This document shows positions 1 through 7,492 of a stretch of DNA of 64,000 nt, in pieces. The DNA is taken from positions 620,001 through 684,000 of the forward strand of contig NZ_JBDPGJ010000001.1 in the NCBI RefSeq assembly GCF_040839445.1, given 5' to 3'. A program made the translations under genes and the position numbers. The notes under the pieces were generated by a model that worked only from the letters and a program-made list of their open reading frames with translations, was not told the DNA's origin and did no database searches. Positions within the stretch are counted from its first letter, which is position 1. Each line of letters opens with the position of its first letter. Source of the DNA: Aquibium pacificus. Lineage in GTDB: Bacteria > Pseudomonadota > Alphaproteobacteria > Rhizobiales > Rhizobiaceae.

Positions 1-1186
1 GAAGGCATTCCTCACCCATCTGGAGGGCGAGCTCTCCGAATTGCGCCGGGCCGGGCTCTACAAGTCCGAGCGCGTCATCACCTCCATGCAGTCCGCCGAG
101 ATCGATGTGGCGGGCGGGGGCAGAGTGCTGAATTTCTGCGCCAACAACTATCTCGGGCTGGCCGACTCCGAAGAATTGCGCGAGGCCGCCAAGGCGGCCC
201 TCGACCGTTACGGCTACGGCATGGCGTCGGTGCGCTTCATCTGCGGAACGCAGGAGGAGCACAAGCAGCTCGAGGCCAGGATCGCCTCCTTCCTCGGTTT
301 CGAGGATTCCATCCTCTATTCCTCCTGCTTCGACGCCAATGGCGGGCTGTTCGAGACGCTGCTTTCGGAAGAGGATGCGATCATCTCCGACGCGCTCAAC
401 CATGCCTCGATCATCGACGGCGTGCGGCTCTCCAAGGCCAAGCGGTTCCGCTACGCGAACAACGACATGGCGGCGCTTGAAGAGGAACTGAAGAAGGCAG
501 AGGGCTGCCGCTTCAAGATGATCGCGACCGACGGCGTCTTTTCCATGGACGGGATCATCGCCAACCTCTCCGGCGTCTGCGACCTCGCGGAAAAATACGG
601 TGCGATGGTCATGGTCGACGACAGCCACGCCGTCGGTTTCGTGGGCAGACACGGGCGCGGCTCTGCCGAGCATTGCGGCGTCGAGGGACGTGTCGATATC
701 ATCACCGGCACGCTCGGCAAGGCGTTGGGCGGAGCGTCCGGCGGCTATACGGCAGGCCGGCGCGAGGTGGTCGAGTGGCTGCGCCAGCGCTCGCGGCCCT
801 ATCTCTTCTCCAACACGCTGATGCCGGCAATCGCGGCGGCCTCACTCAAGGTGTTCGACATCGTCGAGCACGGAGAGGCCTTGCGGGCGAAGCTGACGGC
901 CAACGCCGAGCGGTTCCGTTCGTCGATGACGAAACTCGGCTTCCGCCTTGCCGGGGCCGACCACCCGATCATCCCGGTGATGATCGGCGACGCGGCCCTT
1001 GCCGGCGCGATGGCGGAGAAGATGCTGGAGCGCGGCATCTACGTCGTCGGGTTCTCGTTTCCCGTCGTGCCGAAGGGCCAGGCGCGGATCAGGACGCAGA
1101 TGTCGGCGGCGCATAGTGCCGACGATATCGACCGAGCGGTGGAGGCGTTCGGCGAGGTGGGGAAAGAACTAGGGGTGGTGTCTTGA
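1..1186 (+). CDS. kbl: Glycine C-acetyltransferase (2-amino-3-ketobutyrate CoA ligase), 5' end cut by window
   Basis: Cytosolic PLP enzyme that splits 2-amino-3-ketobutyrate with CoA into glycine and acetyl-CoA, the second step of threonine breakdown. The frame is open from base 2 and shows 394 residues against about 397 in the family, so only a few N-terminal residues are missing. The alpha-oxoamine synthase hallmarks are visible: NFCANNYLGLA, SSCFDANGG, SDALNHASIIDG, VDDSHAVGF (PLP-contacting Asp and His) and TGTLGKALGG with the Schiff-base lysine. The first start-like codon in the window (TTG at 41) would remove conserved residues and is not used. The gene lies upstream of tdh, which makes its substrate; a small unrelated gene sits between them, starting in a TTGA overlap with the kbl stop. 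Confidence 0.96.
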   Translation, partial: KAFLTHLEGELSELRRAGLYKSERVITSMQSAEIDVAGGGRVLNFCANNYLGLADSEELREAAKAALDRYGYGMASVRFICGTQEEHKQLEARIASFLGFEDSILYSSCFDANGGLFETLLSEEDAIISDALNHASIIDGVRLSKAKRFRYANNDMAALEEELKKAEGCRFKMIATDGVFSMDGIIANLSGVCDLAEKYGAMVMVDDSHAVGFVGRHGRGSAEHCGVEGRVDIITGTLGKALGGASGGYTAGRREVVEWLRQRSRPYLFSNTLMPAIAAASLKVFDIVEHGEALRAKLTANAERFRSSMTKLGFRLAGADHPIIPVMIGDAALAGAMAEKMLERGIYVVGFSFPVVPKGQARIRTQMSAAHSADDIDRAVEAFGEVGKELGVVS

Positions 1187-1389
1187 CCTTAGGCGTGCAG
1201 TGTTGGTTTTGCGGTGAAAGAATAGATGAAACGGATAAGGAGGCTGTAGAAGTCTCTATTATGAACCTCTGGAACGATGAGGACGATGACCGACGCCAGT
1301 GCTTTCTCTTGCATTCGCTCTGTGCAGTCGATCGTCTTCAAGGTGCGACGATGATGTTCAGCCTCGATGTTTTTTCGGATCCGAATTGA
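1183..1389 (+). CDS. Small zinc-ribbon-like hypothetical protein between kbl and tdh
   Basis: A 68-residue protein that I do not recognise. It has a CxxC pair (Cys7, Cys10) in CWFCGERI and a later CFLLHSLC cluster (Cys40, His44, Cys47), an arrangement that could bind one zinc ion. The middle is acidic (NDEDDD). The TTG start overlaps the kbl stop as TTGA, which suggests translational coupling, with G-rich sequence just upstream as a possible ribosome site. Base composition is visibly lower in GC than kbl and tdh, and third positions are much less GC-biased, which suggests later acquisition. It could instead be a chance frame in a kbl-tdh spacer; the paired Cys/His clusters and the stop/start overlap argue against that. 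Confidence 0.55.
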   Translation: MTLGVQCWFCGERIDETDKEAVEVSIMNLWNDEDDDRRQCFLLHSLCAVDRLQGATMMFSLDVFSDPN

Positions 1390-1421
1390 TTCGAAGCGAC
1401 CCCCATCCCTGGAGCTTCCCC

Positions 1422-2456
1422 GTGTCCAACATGATGCGCGCCCTCGTCAAAGCCCGATCCGAACCCGGCATCTGGATGGAGAACGTGCCGATCCCCGAGA
1501 TCGGGCCGAACGACGTGCTGATCAAGGTGAAGAAGACCGCGATCTGCGGCACCGACGTCCATATCTACAACTGGGACCAGTGGGCGCGAAAGACCGTTCC
1601 GGTGCCGATGGTCACCGGCCACGAATTCGTCGGCACCGTGGCGGATTTCGGTTCGGCGGTCACCGAATACAGGGTCGGGCAGCGCGTCTCGGGCGAGGGG
1701 CACATCGTGTGCGGGCATTGCCGAAATTGCCGGGCGGGCAGGGGGCATCTGTGCCGCAATACGCTCGGCGTCGGCGTCAACCGGCCAGGCGCGTTCGGCG
1801 AGTATCTCGCGCTGCCGCAGCACAACGTCGTCCCCATCCCCGACGACATTCCCGACGAGGTCGCGGCGATCTTCGACCCGCTCGGCAACGCCGTCCATAC
1901 CGCGCTGTCCTTCGATCTCGTCGGCGAGGACGTGCTGGTCACGGGCGCCGGGCCGATCGGCATCATGGGCGCGCTGGTGGCGCAGGCAGTCGGGGCGCGC
2001 AAGGTCGTCATCACCGACATCAACCCGACCCGACTGGCGCTCGCGCGAAAACTCGGCATCCATCACGTGGTGGATGCCTCGAAGGAGAAACTCTCCGACG
2101 TGATGATGGAAGAAGGCATGCGCGAGGGCTTCGACGTCGGGCTCGAAATGTCGGGTTCGGCCGCGGCCTTCCGCGACATGATCGACACGATGAACAATGG
2201 CGGCAAGATCGCCATCCTCGGCATCGCGCCGACCGGCTTCGAGATCGACTGGAACAAGGTCATCTTCAAGATGCTGACGCTCAAGGGCATCTACGGCCGC
2301 GAGATGTTCGAGACCTGGTACAAGATGATCGCTCTCGTCCAGGGTCCGCTCGACGTTTCGGGCCTGATCACCCACCGTCTCGGCGTCGACGACTATATCG
2401 AGGGTTTCGAGGCGATGAAGAGCGGCAATTCGGGGAAGGTGGTGCTGGACTGGTGA
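1422..2456 (+). CDS. tdh: L-threonine 3-dehydrogenase
   Basis: Zinc- and NAD-dependent medium-chain dehydrogenase that oxidises threonine to 2-amino-3-ketobutyrate, the substrate of kbl. The catalytic-zinc region AICGTDVH and GHE, the structural-zinc segment CGHCRNCRAG with a further Cys (four cysteines), the Rossmann turn GAGPIGIMG and the family signature GREMFETWYKM are all present. The GTG at 1422 has GGAG seven bases upstream and gives 344 residues; E. coli Tdh has 341 and would align with the second ATG at 1434. Longer upstream reading in this frame is not conserved-looking. With kbl this makes a threonine-to-glycine and acetyl-CoA pathway. Confidence 0.95.
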   Translation: MSNMMRALVKARSEPGIWMENVPIPEIGPNDVLIKVKKTAICGTDVHIYNWDQWARKTVPVPMVTGHEFVGTVADFGSAVTEYRVGQRVSGEGHIVCGHCRNCRAGRGHLCRNTLGVGVNRPGAFGEYLALPQHNVVPIPDDIPDEVAAIFDPLGNAVHTALSFDLVGEDVLVTGAGPIGIMGALVAQAVGARKVVITDINPTRLALARKLGIHHVVDASKEKLSDVMMEEGMREGFDVGLEMSGSAAAFRDMIDTMNNGGKIAILGIAPTGFEIDWNKVIFKMLTLKGIYGREMFETWYKMIALVQGPLDVSGLITHRLGVDDYIEGFEAMKSGNSGKVVLDW

Positions 2457-2491
2457 GGTGCGGAAGCGGCACCGATGCCGGTGCATCCGGT

Positions 2492-2962
2492 TCAGTCCGC
2501 AAGGCCGCGCTCGAGCGCATCGAGTCCGGCAAGCAAAGCCTGCCTGTCGGATGGATTGAGCCCGGAAAGCAGACCTGTCTCGAACGCTCGCGCCAGCGGC
2601 ACCATTTCCCGGTACGTCCGCTCCCCGGTCTTGGTCAGGCTGAGCCGCTCGATGCGCCGGTCGATCCGGTCGGTCTCGCGCGCGAGCCAGTTGCGTGTCT
2701 CGAGCGCGGAGACGGCGCGGCTCACCTTCGTCTTGTGCATGGCGGAATGGCGGCCGACCTCGGTCGCCGTCATCGTGCCGTATTGCCCCAGCGTGGCCAG
2801 GAGCCGCCATTCGGGCCGGGTGAGGCCGTAGCGGCCCTTGTAGATCTTCTGGAACTCGCGGCTGACGGCGTCGGCCAGCCGGTTCAGCCGGTAGGGAAGA
2901 AAATTCTCCAGTTCCAGGGTTGCCGCACTGTTTGCGCCGTGCTCCTTCTCCGCGATCATCAC
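2492..2962 (-). CDS. MarR-family winged-helix transcriptional regulator
   Basis: A 156-residue protein with the MarR layout: a helical N-terminal dimerisation part, a winged helix near residues 45-110 (LTRPEWRLLATLGQYG, the recognition helix around HKTKVSRAVSALE, and the wing RETDRIDRRIERLSLT), and a C-terminal helix pair. MarR proteins usually repress a neighbouring gene and release DNA on binding small aromatic or phenolic ligands. It is divergent from the fumarylacetoacetase-like gene at 3054 with about 90 bp between starts, so control of that gene and of itself is the simplest inference. No ligand can be read from the sequence. Confidence 0.85.
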   Translation of the reverse strand: MMIAEKEHGANSAATLELENFLPYRLNRLADAVSREFQKIYKGRYGLTRPEWRLLATLGQYGTMTATEVGRHSAMHKTKVSRAVSALETRNWLARETDRIDRRIERLSLTKTGERTYREMVPLARAFETGLLSGLNPSDRQALLAGLDALERGLAD

Positions 2963-3053
2963 CGTCCCGTTTGATAGTTGCAGTTTCGACGGTTACGGAT
3001 GCAACGAAACGCGGGTCCGGTCAAACGGACGATTGGGATATAGGAGCGCAACC

Positions 3054-4067
3054 TTGAAACTAGCGACGATCAGGAACGGAAAGCGCGACGGGAGGCTTGT
3101 GGTCGCGTCGCGCGATCTGACCCGGTGCACGGATGCATCCTTCCTCGCTCCCACGCTGCAGGCGGCGCTCGATGACTGGAAGCGGGTCTCACCGCATCTG
3201 GAGGCGCTGGCCGAGAGCCTGGAGCACGGCGCCGTTCCGTTCGAGCGCTTTCACGAGCATGACGTCTTGTCGCCGCTGCCGCGCGCCTACCAGTGGGCGG
3301 ACGGCTCGGCTTACGTCAACCATGTCGAGCTCGTCCGCAAGGCGCGCAACGCCGAAATGCCCGAGACCTTCTGGACCGATCCCCTGATGTACCAGGGCGG
3401 CTCCGATTCCTTCCTGGCGCCGCGCGATCCGATCCTCATGGCCGACGAGGCCTGGGGGATCGACATGGAGGGCGAGGTCGCCGTGATCGTCGACGACGTG
3501 TCGATGGGCGCGGGTATCGAGGAGGCACGCGCGGCGATCCGGCTGGTGGTGCTGGTCAACGACGTTTCCCTGCGGGGCCTGATACCGGCCGAACTCGCCA
3601 AGGGCTTCGGCTTCTTCCAGTCCAAGCCGTCTTCGGCATTCTCGCCCGTCGCCGTCACGCCCGACGAACTCGGCGAGGCCTGGGACGGCGGCAAGCTGCA
3701 TCTGCCGCTGATGGTCGATCTCAACGGAAAGCCCTTCGGCCGCGCGAATACAGGCGTCGACATGACGTTCGACTTCCCGACCCTCATCGCCCATGCGGCC
3801 AAGACGCGCCCGCTTTCGGCCGGAGCAATCATCGGTTCCGGCACGGTATCGAACAAGCTCGACGGAGGCCCCGGCAAGCCGGTCGAGCAGGGTGGCGCCG
3901 GCTATTCCTGCATTGCCGAGATCCGCACCATCGAGACGATCGACACGGGCAAGCCGGTGACCCCGTTCATGCGCTTCGGAGATACGGTCCGCATCGAGAT
4001 GAAAGACGGCGCCGGGCACTCGATCTTCGGCGCGATCGAGCAGACGGTGAAGAAGTACGAGCACTGA
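3054..4067 (+). CDS. Fumarylacetoacetate hydrolase family protein
   Basis: A 337-residue FAH-fold enzyme. The N-terminal SH3-like part (about 1-75) leads into the catalytic part, with GIDMEGEVAVIVDDV carrying the acidic metal ligands, then VLVNDVSLRG, GFGFFQSKP and GSGTVSNK, which line the active site in this family. FAH enzymes hydrolyse C-C bonds of acyl-pyruvate-type compounds using Mg2+ or Ca2+; in tyrosine degradation the substrate is fumarylacetoacetate. hppD of the same pathway lies 1.6 kb away, which supports an aromatic amino-acid role, but hmgA is not in the window. The TTG at 3054 follows the ribosome site AGGAG; the longer frame upstream lacks such a site. Confidence 0.88.
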   Translation: MKLATIRNGKRDGRLVVASRDLTRCTDASFLAPTLQAALDDWKRVSPHLEALAESLEHGAVPFERFHEHDVLSPLPRAYQWADGSAYVNHVELVRKARNAEMPETFWTDPLMYQGGSDSFLAPRDPILMADEAWGIDMEGEVAVIVDDVSMGAGIEEARAAIRLVVLVNDVSLRGLIPAELAKGFGFFQSKPSSAFSPVAVTPDELGEAWDGGKLHLPLMVDLNGKPFGRANTGVDMTFDFPTLIAHAAKTRPLSAGAIIGSGTVSNKLDGGPGKPVEQGGAGYSCIAEIRTIETIDTGKPVTPFMRFGDTVRIEMKDGAGHSIFGAIEQTVKKYEH

Positions 4068-4139
4068 GGCGGCGGCATTCCGCTTGTCATGATCTCGGCG
4101 CGCGCTAAGCTCGCCGGGCGACGGGCACGGGAGATGCAA

Positions 4140-4433
4140 ATGGCGTCCGGTACATGGTTCTTCATTGCTTCCGGCATGTGGGCCGTGGCGATGATCGCTG
4201 TCTTCATCCAGGCTATCCGGCTGAGCTATCGGATCGAGGAACGCTCGCCGCAACTCCGCAACCGCACTGGCCTGCCGCGCTATGCCGCCATCCCGTTCAC
4301 CGCAACGAACAGGAAGGTTGCGCAGGACGCCGAAACGCAGGCCCTGCGCCGGCGCATGATCCTGATGCTCGGGCTGAACGTTCTCGGGTTCCTGCTGCTT
4401 GCCGCCATCCTTGCCCTGACCCCGGGGGGCTGA
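4140..4433 (+). CDS. Small two-helix membrane protein of unknown function
   Basis: I do not recognise this 97-residue protein. It has a hydrophobic helix near the N-terminus (FFIASGMWAVAMIAVFIQAI), a polar and basic middle of about 45 residues, and a second membrane helix at the C-terminus (MILMLGLNVLGFLLLAAIL), so both ends probably sit in the inner membrane with a loop between. The ATG at 4140 has GGGAG six bases upstream; ATGs at 4134 and 4089 are also in frame. The next gene (DinB family) starts four bases after its stop, so the two are probably cotranscribed with the FAH-like gene upstream. Confidence 0.6.
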   Translation: MASGTWFFIASGMWAVAMIAVFIQAIRLSYRIEERSPQLRNRTGLPRYAAIPFTATNRKVAQDAETQALRRRMILMLGLNVLGFLLLAAILALTPGG

Positions 4434-4437
4434 GCGG

Positions 4438-4995
4438 GTGATGCTCGCCGGGCACATGCGCCGGATGGCGCGCAACAACCGCTGGTCAAACGACCGGCTC
4501 TACCGCGCCGTGCTCTCGCTGCAACCGGGCGAGTTCGAGGCGCCACGCACGAGCTTCTTCCCGTCGATCGCCGAGACGCTGAACCACGTTTTGGCTGTGG
4601 ATCTCTACTATCTCGATGCGCTGAAGCAGGGCGGTGTCGGTCCTGCGGCGTTCCAGCAGTTCAACCCCTACGGGGTTGCCGCCGAGCTCGAAGCTGCCCA
4701 GCGCCGCTGGGACGAAGATTTGATTACGTTCTGCGACGGCCTGACGGATGACGACATGGAGCGCCGCGTCGTCACCGACCGCGGTGAGGCCGGTCGTTTT
4801 CCTGAGCGCATCTGCGACTTGCTCGCGCATCTCTTCATCCACGACATCCATCACCGGGGCCAGGTGCATGCGATGCTCGCCGGAACATCGGTCGAGCCGC
4901 CCCAGTTGGACGAGTTCTTCCTGGATTTCGATGTGCCCCTTAGGCGGGAAGAGATGGGGCGGCTGGGAATCTCAGAGCATCGTGAAGATCGTTAG
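4438..4995 (+). CDS. DinB-family (four-helix) protein
   Basis: A 185-residue protein of the DinB/YfiT-like metalloenzyme superfamily, a four-helix bundle with a three-histidine metal site. The histidines are visible: one in ETLNHVLAVD near residue 48 and a C-terminal pair in HLFIHDIHHRGQVHAML. Family members include thiol-S-transferases and damage-inducible proteins of unknown reaction, so no substrate is assigned. The GTG start follows the membrane-protein gene by four bases, and a pentameric G-run upstream may act as the ribosome site. Length is slightly above the common 150-175 residues because of a proline- and acid-rich tail. Confidence 0.82.
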   Translation: MMLAGHMRRMARNNRWSNDRLYRAVLSLQPGEFEAPRTSFFPSIAETLNHVLAVDLYYLDALKQGGVGPAAFQQFNPYGVAAELEAAQRRWDEDLITFCDGLTDDDMERRVVTDRGEAGRFPERICDLLAHLFIHDIHHRGQVHAMLAGTSVEPPQLDEFFLDFDVPLRREEMGRLGISEHREDR

Positions 4996-5042
4996 AGCTT
5001 GCCAATTTCATGCTACTGCCTTATTTTTTGTAGGTACGCAAA

Positions 5043-5309
5043 ATGCGGATCGTCTGGGATGACTTGAAGCGGCGAGCGAACATCGACAAGCACGGGTTCG
5101 ATTTCGCAAATGTCGCGTTCTTCGATTGGGCCAATGCGGTAGTCGAAGTTTCGCCGCGGAGTCCGGCGGGTAGAAGACGTATGAAGGCGGTCGGCCGTTA
5201 GTCCGACACGGTTGCGGTGGTCATCTACGCCGAACTCGGAAGAGAGGCGATTTCCATCATCAGCTTCCGAAAGGCCAGTGCCGGGGAAAGGAGGCGCCTG
5301 AATGCCTAG
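5043..5309 (+). pseudogene. brnT: BrnT-type toxin gene interrupted by an in-frame TAG
   Basis: Read from the ATG at 5043, the first 52 codons give a BrnT-like N-terminus (IVWDDLKRRANIDKHGFDF). A TAG follows at 5199-5201 exactly where the family continues after AVGR. The same frame then resumes with the typical BrnT C-terminus (VAVVIYAELG, ISIISFRKAS, GERRRL) to a stop at 5307-5309, overlapping the antitoxin start by eight bases as in intact operons. BrnT is an endoribonuclease toxin. One base change explains the break, and the usual RIISAR motif is also altered to SIISFR, so the toxin is probably inactive. A sequencing error is the main alternative. The gene is preceded by an AT-rich stretch (about 5000-5042) that may hold its promoter. 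Confidence 0.75.
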
Positions 5310-5622
5310 AAGAAAGCTCCTCAAGGAGTTTGTCGAGGGACGTGGGTATACGCGGGCGGACTGGGATTCAGTCGACAGCCCGGAATTGACGGATGAAGAA
5401 CTCGCACGCGCCGTCCCCGCGCGCGACGTTCTGCCACCGGAGTTCTTCAGGGCTCTGGATGAAGAGCGCCGCTCGCGCGGCCGCCCGCCATCCGAGAACC
5501 CGAAGAAGCAGGTGACGCTGAGACTCGACTCCGAAGTCGTCGAAAGCTTCCGGGCCGGCGGCCGCGGCTGGCAGAGCCGAATGAATGAAGCGCTGCGGAA
5601 GGCGGCGGGTCTGGCGGAGTAA
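5302..5622 (+). CDS. brnA: BrnA-type antitoxin
   Basis: A 106-residue protein matching the BrnA antitoxin family: an acidic N-terminal toxin-contacting half with DSPELTDEEL, and a C-terminal ribbon-helix-helix DNA-binding half (KKQVTLRLDSEVVESFRAGGRGWQSRMNEALR begins about residue 70; only its key parts are VTLRLDSEV and the WQSRMNEALR helix). BrnA neutralises BrnT and represses the brnTA promoter. It overlaps the 3' end of the broken brnT by eight bases, so it was originally translationally coupled. Here the antitoxin is intact while the toxin is not, so it may persist as an orphan regulator. A strong nested hairpin follows its stop. Confidence 0.82.
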   Translation: MPRRKLLKEFVEGRGYTRADWDSVDSPELTDEELARAVPARDVLPPEFFRALDEERRSRGRPPSENPKKQVTLRLDSEVVESFRAGGRGWQSRMNEALRKAAGLAE

Positions 5623-5623
5623 T

Positions 5624-5675
5624 GTCTCGCAAAGGCTGAAGCCTGCGTCCAGGCGCCGGCTTCACCTAGCGAGAC
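5624..5675. terminator. Nested hairpin between brnA and hppD (bidirectional terminator candidate)
   Basis: Outer arms GTCTCGC (5624-5630) and GCGAGAC (5669-5675) enclose inner arms TGAAGCC (5637-5643) and GGCTTCA (5658-5664), with GCG/CGC able to pair further in. It lies between two convergent genes, which fits a shared transcription stop. There is no long T-run on either side, so the assignment rests on the structure and position. Confidence 0.6.
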
Positions 5676-5689
5676 GTTCTTGAAAACGA

Positions 5690-6802
5690 CTACTCCGCGG
5701 CTTCCCTGCTGATCACGCCGCGACGGATCTGGTCTTCCTCGATGGACTCGAACAGCGCTCGGAAATTGCCCTCGCCGAAGCCCTCGTCGCCCTTGCGCTG
5801 GATGAACTCGAAGAAGATCGGGCCGATGACCGTCTTGGAGAAGATTTGGAGCAGGATCTTCGTCATGCCTCCGTTCACCACCCCTTCGCCGTCGATCAGG
5901 ATGCCGTGCTTCTTCATCTTCTCGATCGGCTCGTCGTGGCCCTGCACGCGCTCTTTGGACATCTCGTAGTATGTCTCGGGCGGGCCGGGCATGAACTTAA
6001 GGCCGTTCGCCGCCAAACGGTCGGTGGCGTCGTAGATGCCGTCGGTGCCAACCGCGATGTGCTGGATTCCTTCGCCCTTGTATTTCCTGAGGTATTCTTC
6101 GATCTGGCTCGTGTCGTCCTTGGATTCGTTGAGCGGGATGCGGATCTTGCCGCAAGGCGAGGTGATGGCGCGGCTGACAAGCCCCGTGATGCGGCCGTCG
6201 ATGTCGAAATAATGGATCTGCCTGAAGCCGAAGAGTTCGCGGTAGAAGGCCCACCACTTGTCCATGTTGCCGCGATAGACGTTATGGGTCAGGTGGTCGA
6301 GGAAATAGAAGCCGACACCTTCCGGCCTGAGATCGCGCGCGCCGAGCCATTCGAACTCCGCGTCGTAGGCGGAACCCTTGTCGCCGTACTTGTCGACGAA
6401 GTAGAGCAGCGAGCCGCCGATGCCGACGATCGCCGGCACGTCGAGCGCCTTATCGTCGTTTTCATATGGCTGCGCGCCTTTCGAAACCGCGTGCTCGAAG
6501 GCATGTTTCGCATCGACGGCGCGCCATGCCATGGACGGTGCACAGGGGCCGTGCTCTTCCACGAACCGCATGGCGTGGGAGCCGGGCTCGGCGTTCACCA
6601 CGTAGTTGATGTCGCCCTGGCGCCAGACCGTGATGTCCTTCGTGCGATGCTTCGCCACCGGTGTGTAGCCCATGCGCTGGAACAGTTCCGAAAGCTTCGC
6701 GGGTTCCGGGTGGGCGAACTCGACGAACTCGAATCCGTCCGTGCCGGCGGGGTTCTCGTCCGTGATTTTCGCGGGGGGTGCGTCGTGCGGGAAAGGACCC
6801 AT
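5690..6802 (-). CDS. hppD: 4-hydroxyphenylpyruvate dioxygenase
   Basis: Fe(II) enzyme that converts 4-hydroxyphenylpyruvate to homogentisate in tyrosine and phenylalanine breakdown. The 370-residue protein has the two vicinal-oxygen-chelate halves of the family. The three iron ligands are recognisable: His in FLDHLTHNV, His in GIQHIAVGT and Glu in PIFFEFIQRKGDEGFGEGN. The C-terminal helix with FFEFIQRKG and GNFRALFESIE is diagnostic of true HPPD rather than hydroxymandelate synthase. Two adjacent ATGs occur at 6805 and 6802; AGGAGG lies three and six bases before them, so 6802 has the better spacing. It is divergent from an Lrp/AsnC regulator, a common arrangement for hppD, and faces brnA across a hairpin. 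Confidence 0.96.
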   Translation of the reverse strand: MGPFPHDAPPAKITDENPAGTDGFEFVEFAHPEPAKLSELFQRMGYTPVAKHRTKDITVWRQGDINYVVNAEPGSHAMRFVEEHGPCAPSMAWRAVDAKHAFEHAVSKGAQPYENDDKALDVPAIVGIGGSLLYFVDKYGDKGSAYDAEFEWLGARDLRPEGVGFYFLDHLTHNVYRGNMDKWWAFYRELFGFRQIHYFDIDGRITGLVSRAITSPCGKIRIPLNESKDDTSQIEEYLRKYKGEGIQHIAVGTDGIYDATDRLAANGLKFMPGPPETYYEMSKERVQGHDEPIEKMKKHGILIDGEGVVNGGMTKILLQIFSKTVIGPIFFEFIQRKGDEGFGEGNFRALFESIEEDQIRRGVISREAAE

Positions 6803-6849
6803 CATAAGCCTCCTGGAACGTGGCCGCGGCGGCGGCATTGGATGTCAAC

Positions 6850-6872
6850 GCATCCTACGCCGTTTCGGATGC
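6850..6872. promoter_or_regulatory. Inverted repeat in the hppD-lrp divergent region
   Basis: GCATCC (6850-6855) and GGATGC (6867-6872) form a perfect six-base inverted repeat with an 11-base spacer. The right arm overlaps a second one, GCAAG-AGG-CTTGC (6871-6883). The site is midway between the hppD start and the regulator start, so it is a plausible operator for the Lrp/AsnC protein on hppD. Confidence 0.45.
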
Positions 6873-6932
6873 AAGAGGCTTGCAAAGCGGCCGGGCTCAT
6901 GTCTTCTTGATGCACGAAACACGCACGAAGAG

Positions 6933-6946
6933 GCGCATAGATGCGC
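6933..6946. promoter_or_regulatory. Perfect palindrome just upstream of the Lrp/AsnC regulator start
   Basis: GCGCAT-AG-ATGCGC is a perfect palindrome 13 bases before the regulator ATG at 6959. Its position over the leader of the regulator gene fits autorepression, typical of Lrp/AsnC proteins. Protein binding is inferred only from symmetry and location. Confidence 0.45.
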
Positions 6947-6958
6947 GAGGGTGACTAG

Positions 6959-7411
6959 ATGGACCAGTTCGATCGCAAGATACTGTCTCTGTTGCAGGCG
7001 GATGCGCGGCTGACCAACAACGACTTGAGCGAGCGCGTGAACCTTTCGCCCTCGCAATGCTCAAGGCGCCGCCTGAGGCTCGAGGAAGAGGGTTACATCC
7101 GCGGTTACCGGGCGGTTCTGGACCGGGAGAAGATGGGTTTTCCGCTGGTCAACATCATCTCGGTCACGCTTGCCACGCACAACCGCGACAACGCCCGCCG
7201 CTTCGCCGACCTCCTGTCGCGCCTGCCCGAGGTGCAGGAGGCGCACGCCTTGACGGGGGAGATGGACTACGTCGTGAAGGTCGTCACTCCGGACTTGAAG
7301 TCCCTGTCCGAATTCGTCAACGGCGTGCTTCTGCCGCATGAATCGGTACAGCACGTGAAGACGGCCATCGTTCTGGAGACGCTGAAGGAAAACGGCGGGC
7401 TCCCGGTCTAG
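6959..7411 (+). CDS. Lrp/AsnC-family transcriptional regulator
   Basis: A 150-residue protein with the family layout: an N-terminal helix-turn-helix (MDQFDRKILSLLQADARLT, then NLSPSQCSRRRLRLEEEGYI) and a C-terminal RAM ligand-binding domain from about residue 65 (PEVQEAHALTGEMDYVVKV). Lrp/AsnC proteins form octamers or dimers and respond to amino acids. It is divergent from hppD, and regulators in this position commonly control tyrosine or phenylalanine breakdown in proteobacteria; that role is inferred from position. GAGG precedes the ATG. Two inverted repeats lie in the 156-bp divergent region, one immediately in front of this gene. A TRAP operon follows on the same strand after 166 bp and may share its control. 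Confidence 0.92.
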   Translation: MDQFDRKILSLLQADARLTNNDLSERVNLSPSQCSRRRLRLEEEGYIRGYRAVLDREKMGFPLVNIISVTLATHNRDNARRFADLLSRLPEVQEAHALTGEMDYVVKVVTPDLKSLSEFVNGVLLPHESVQHVKTAIVLETLKENGGLPV

Positions 7412-7492
7412 CCCGGCCCCCACATGGTCTCGCCCATTCGCAGACACATGTTACGAGAAAAAGCTTCCTTGGCGCTTTATTGTTACGCGTTT

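Noticed and set aside
1338..2810. 490-codon open frame on the minus strand across tdh
   Set aside because: It is the antisense shadow of tdh in GC-rich DNA: Arg/Asp/His-rich, no domain, and it runs through both tdh and the marR gene.
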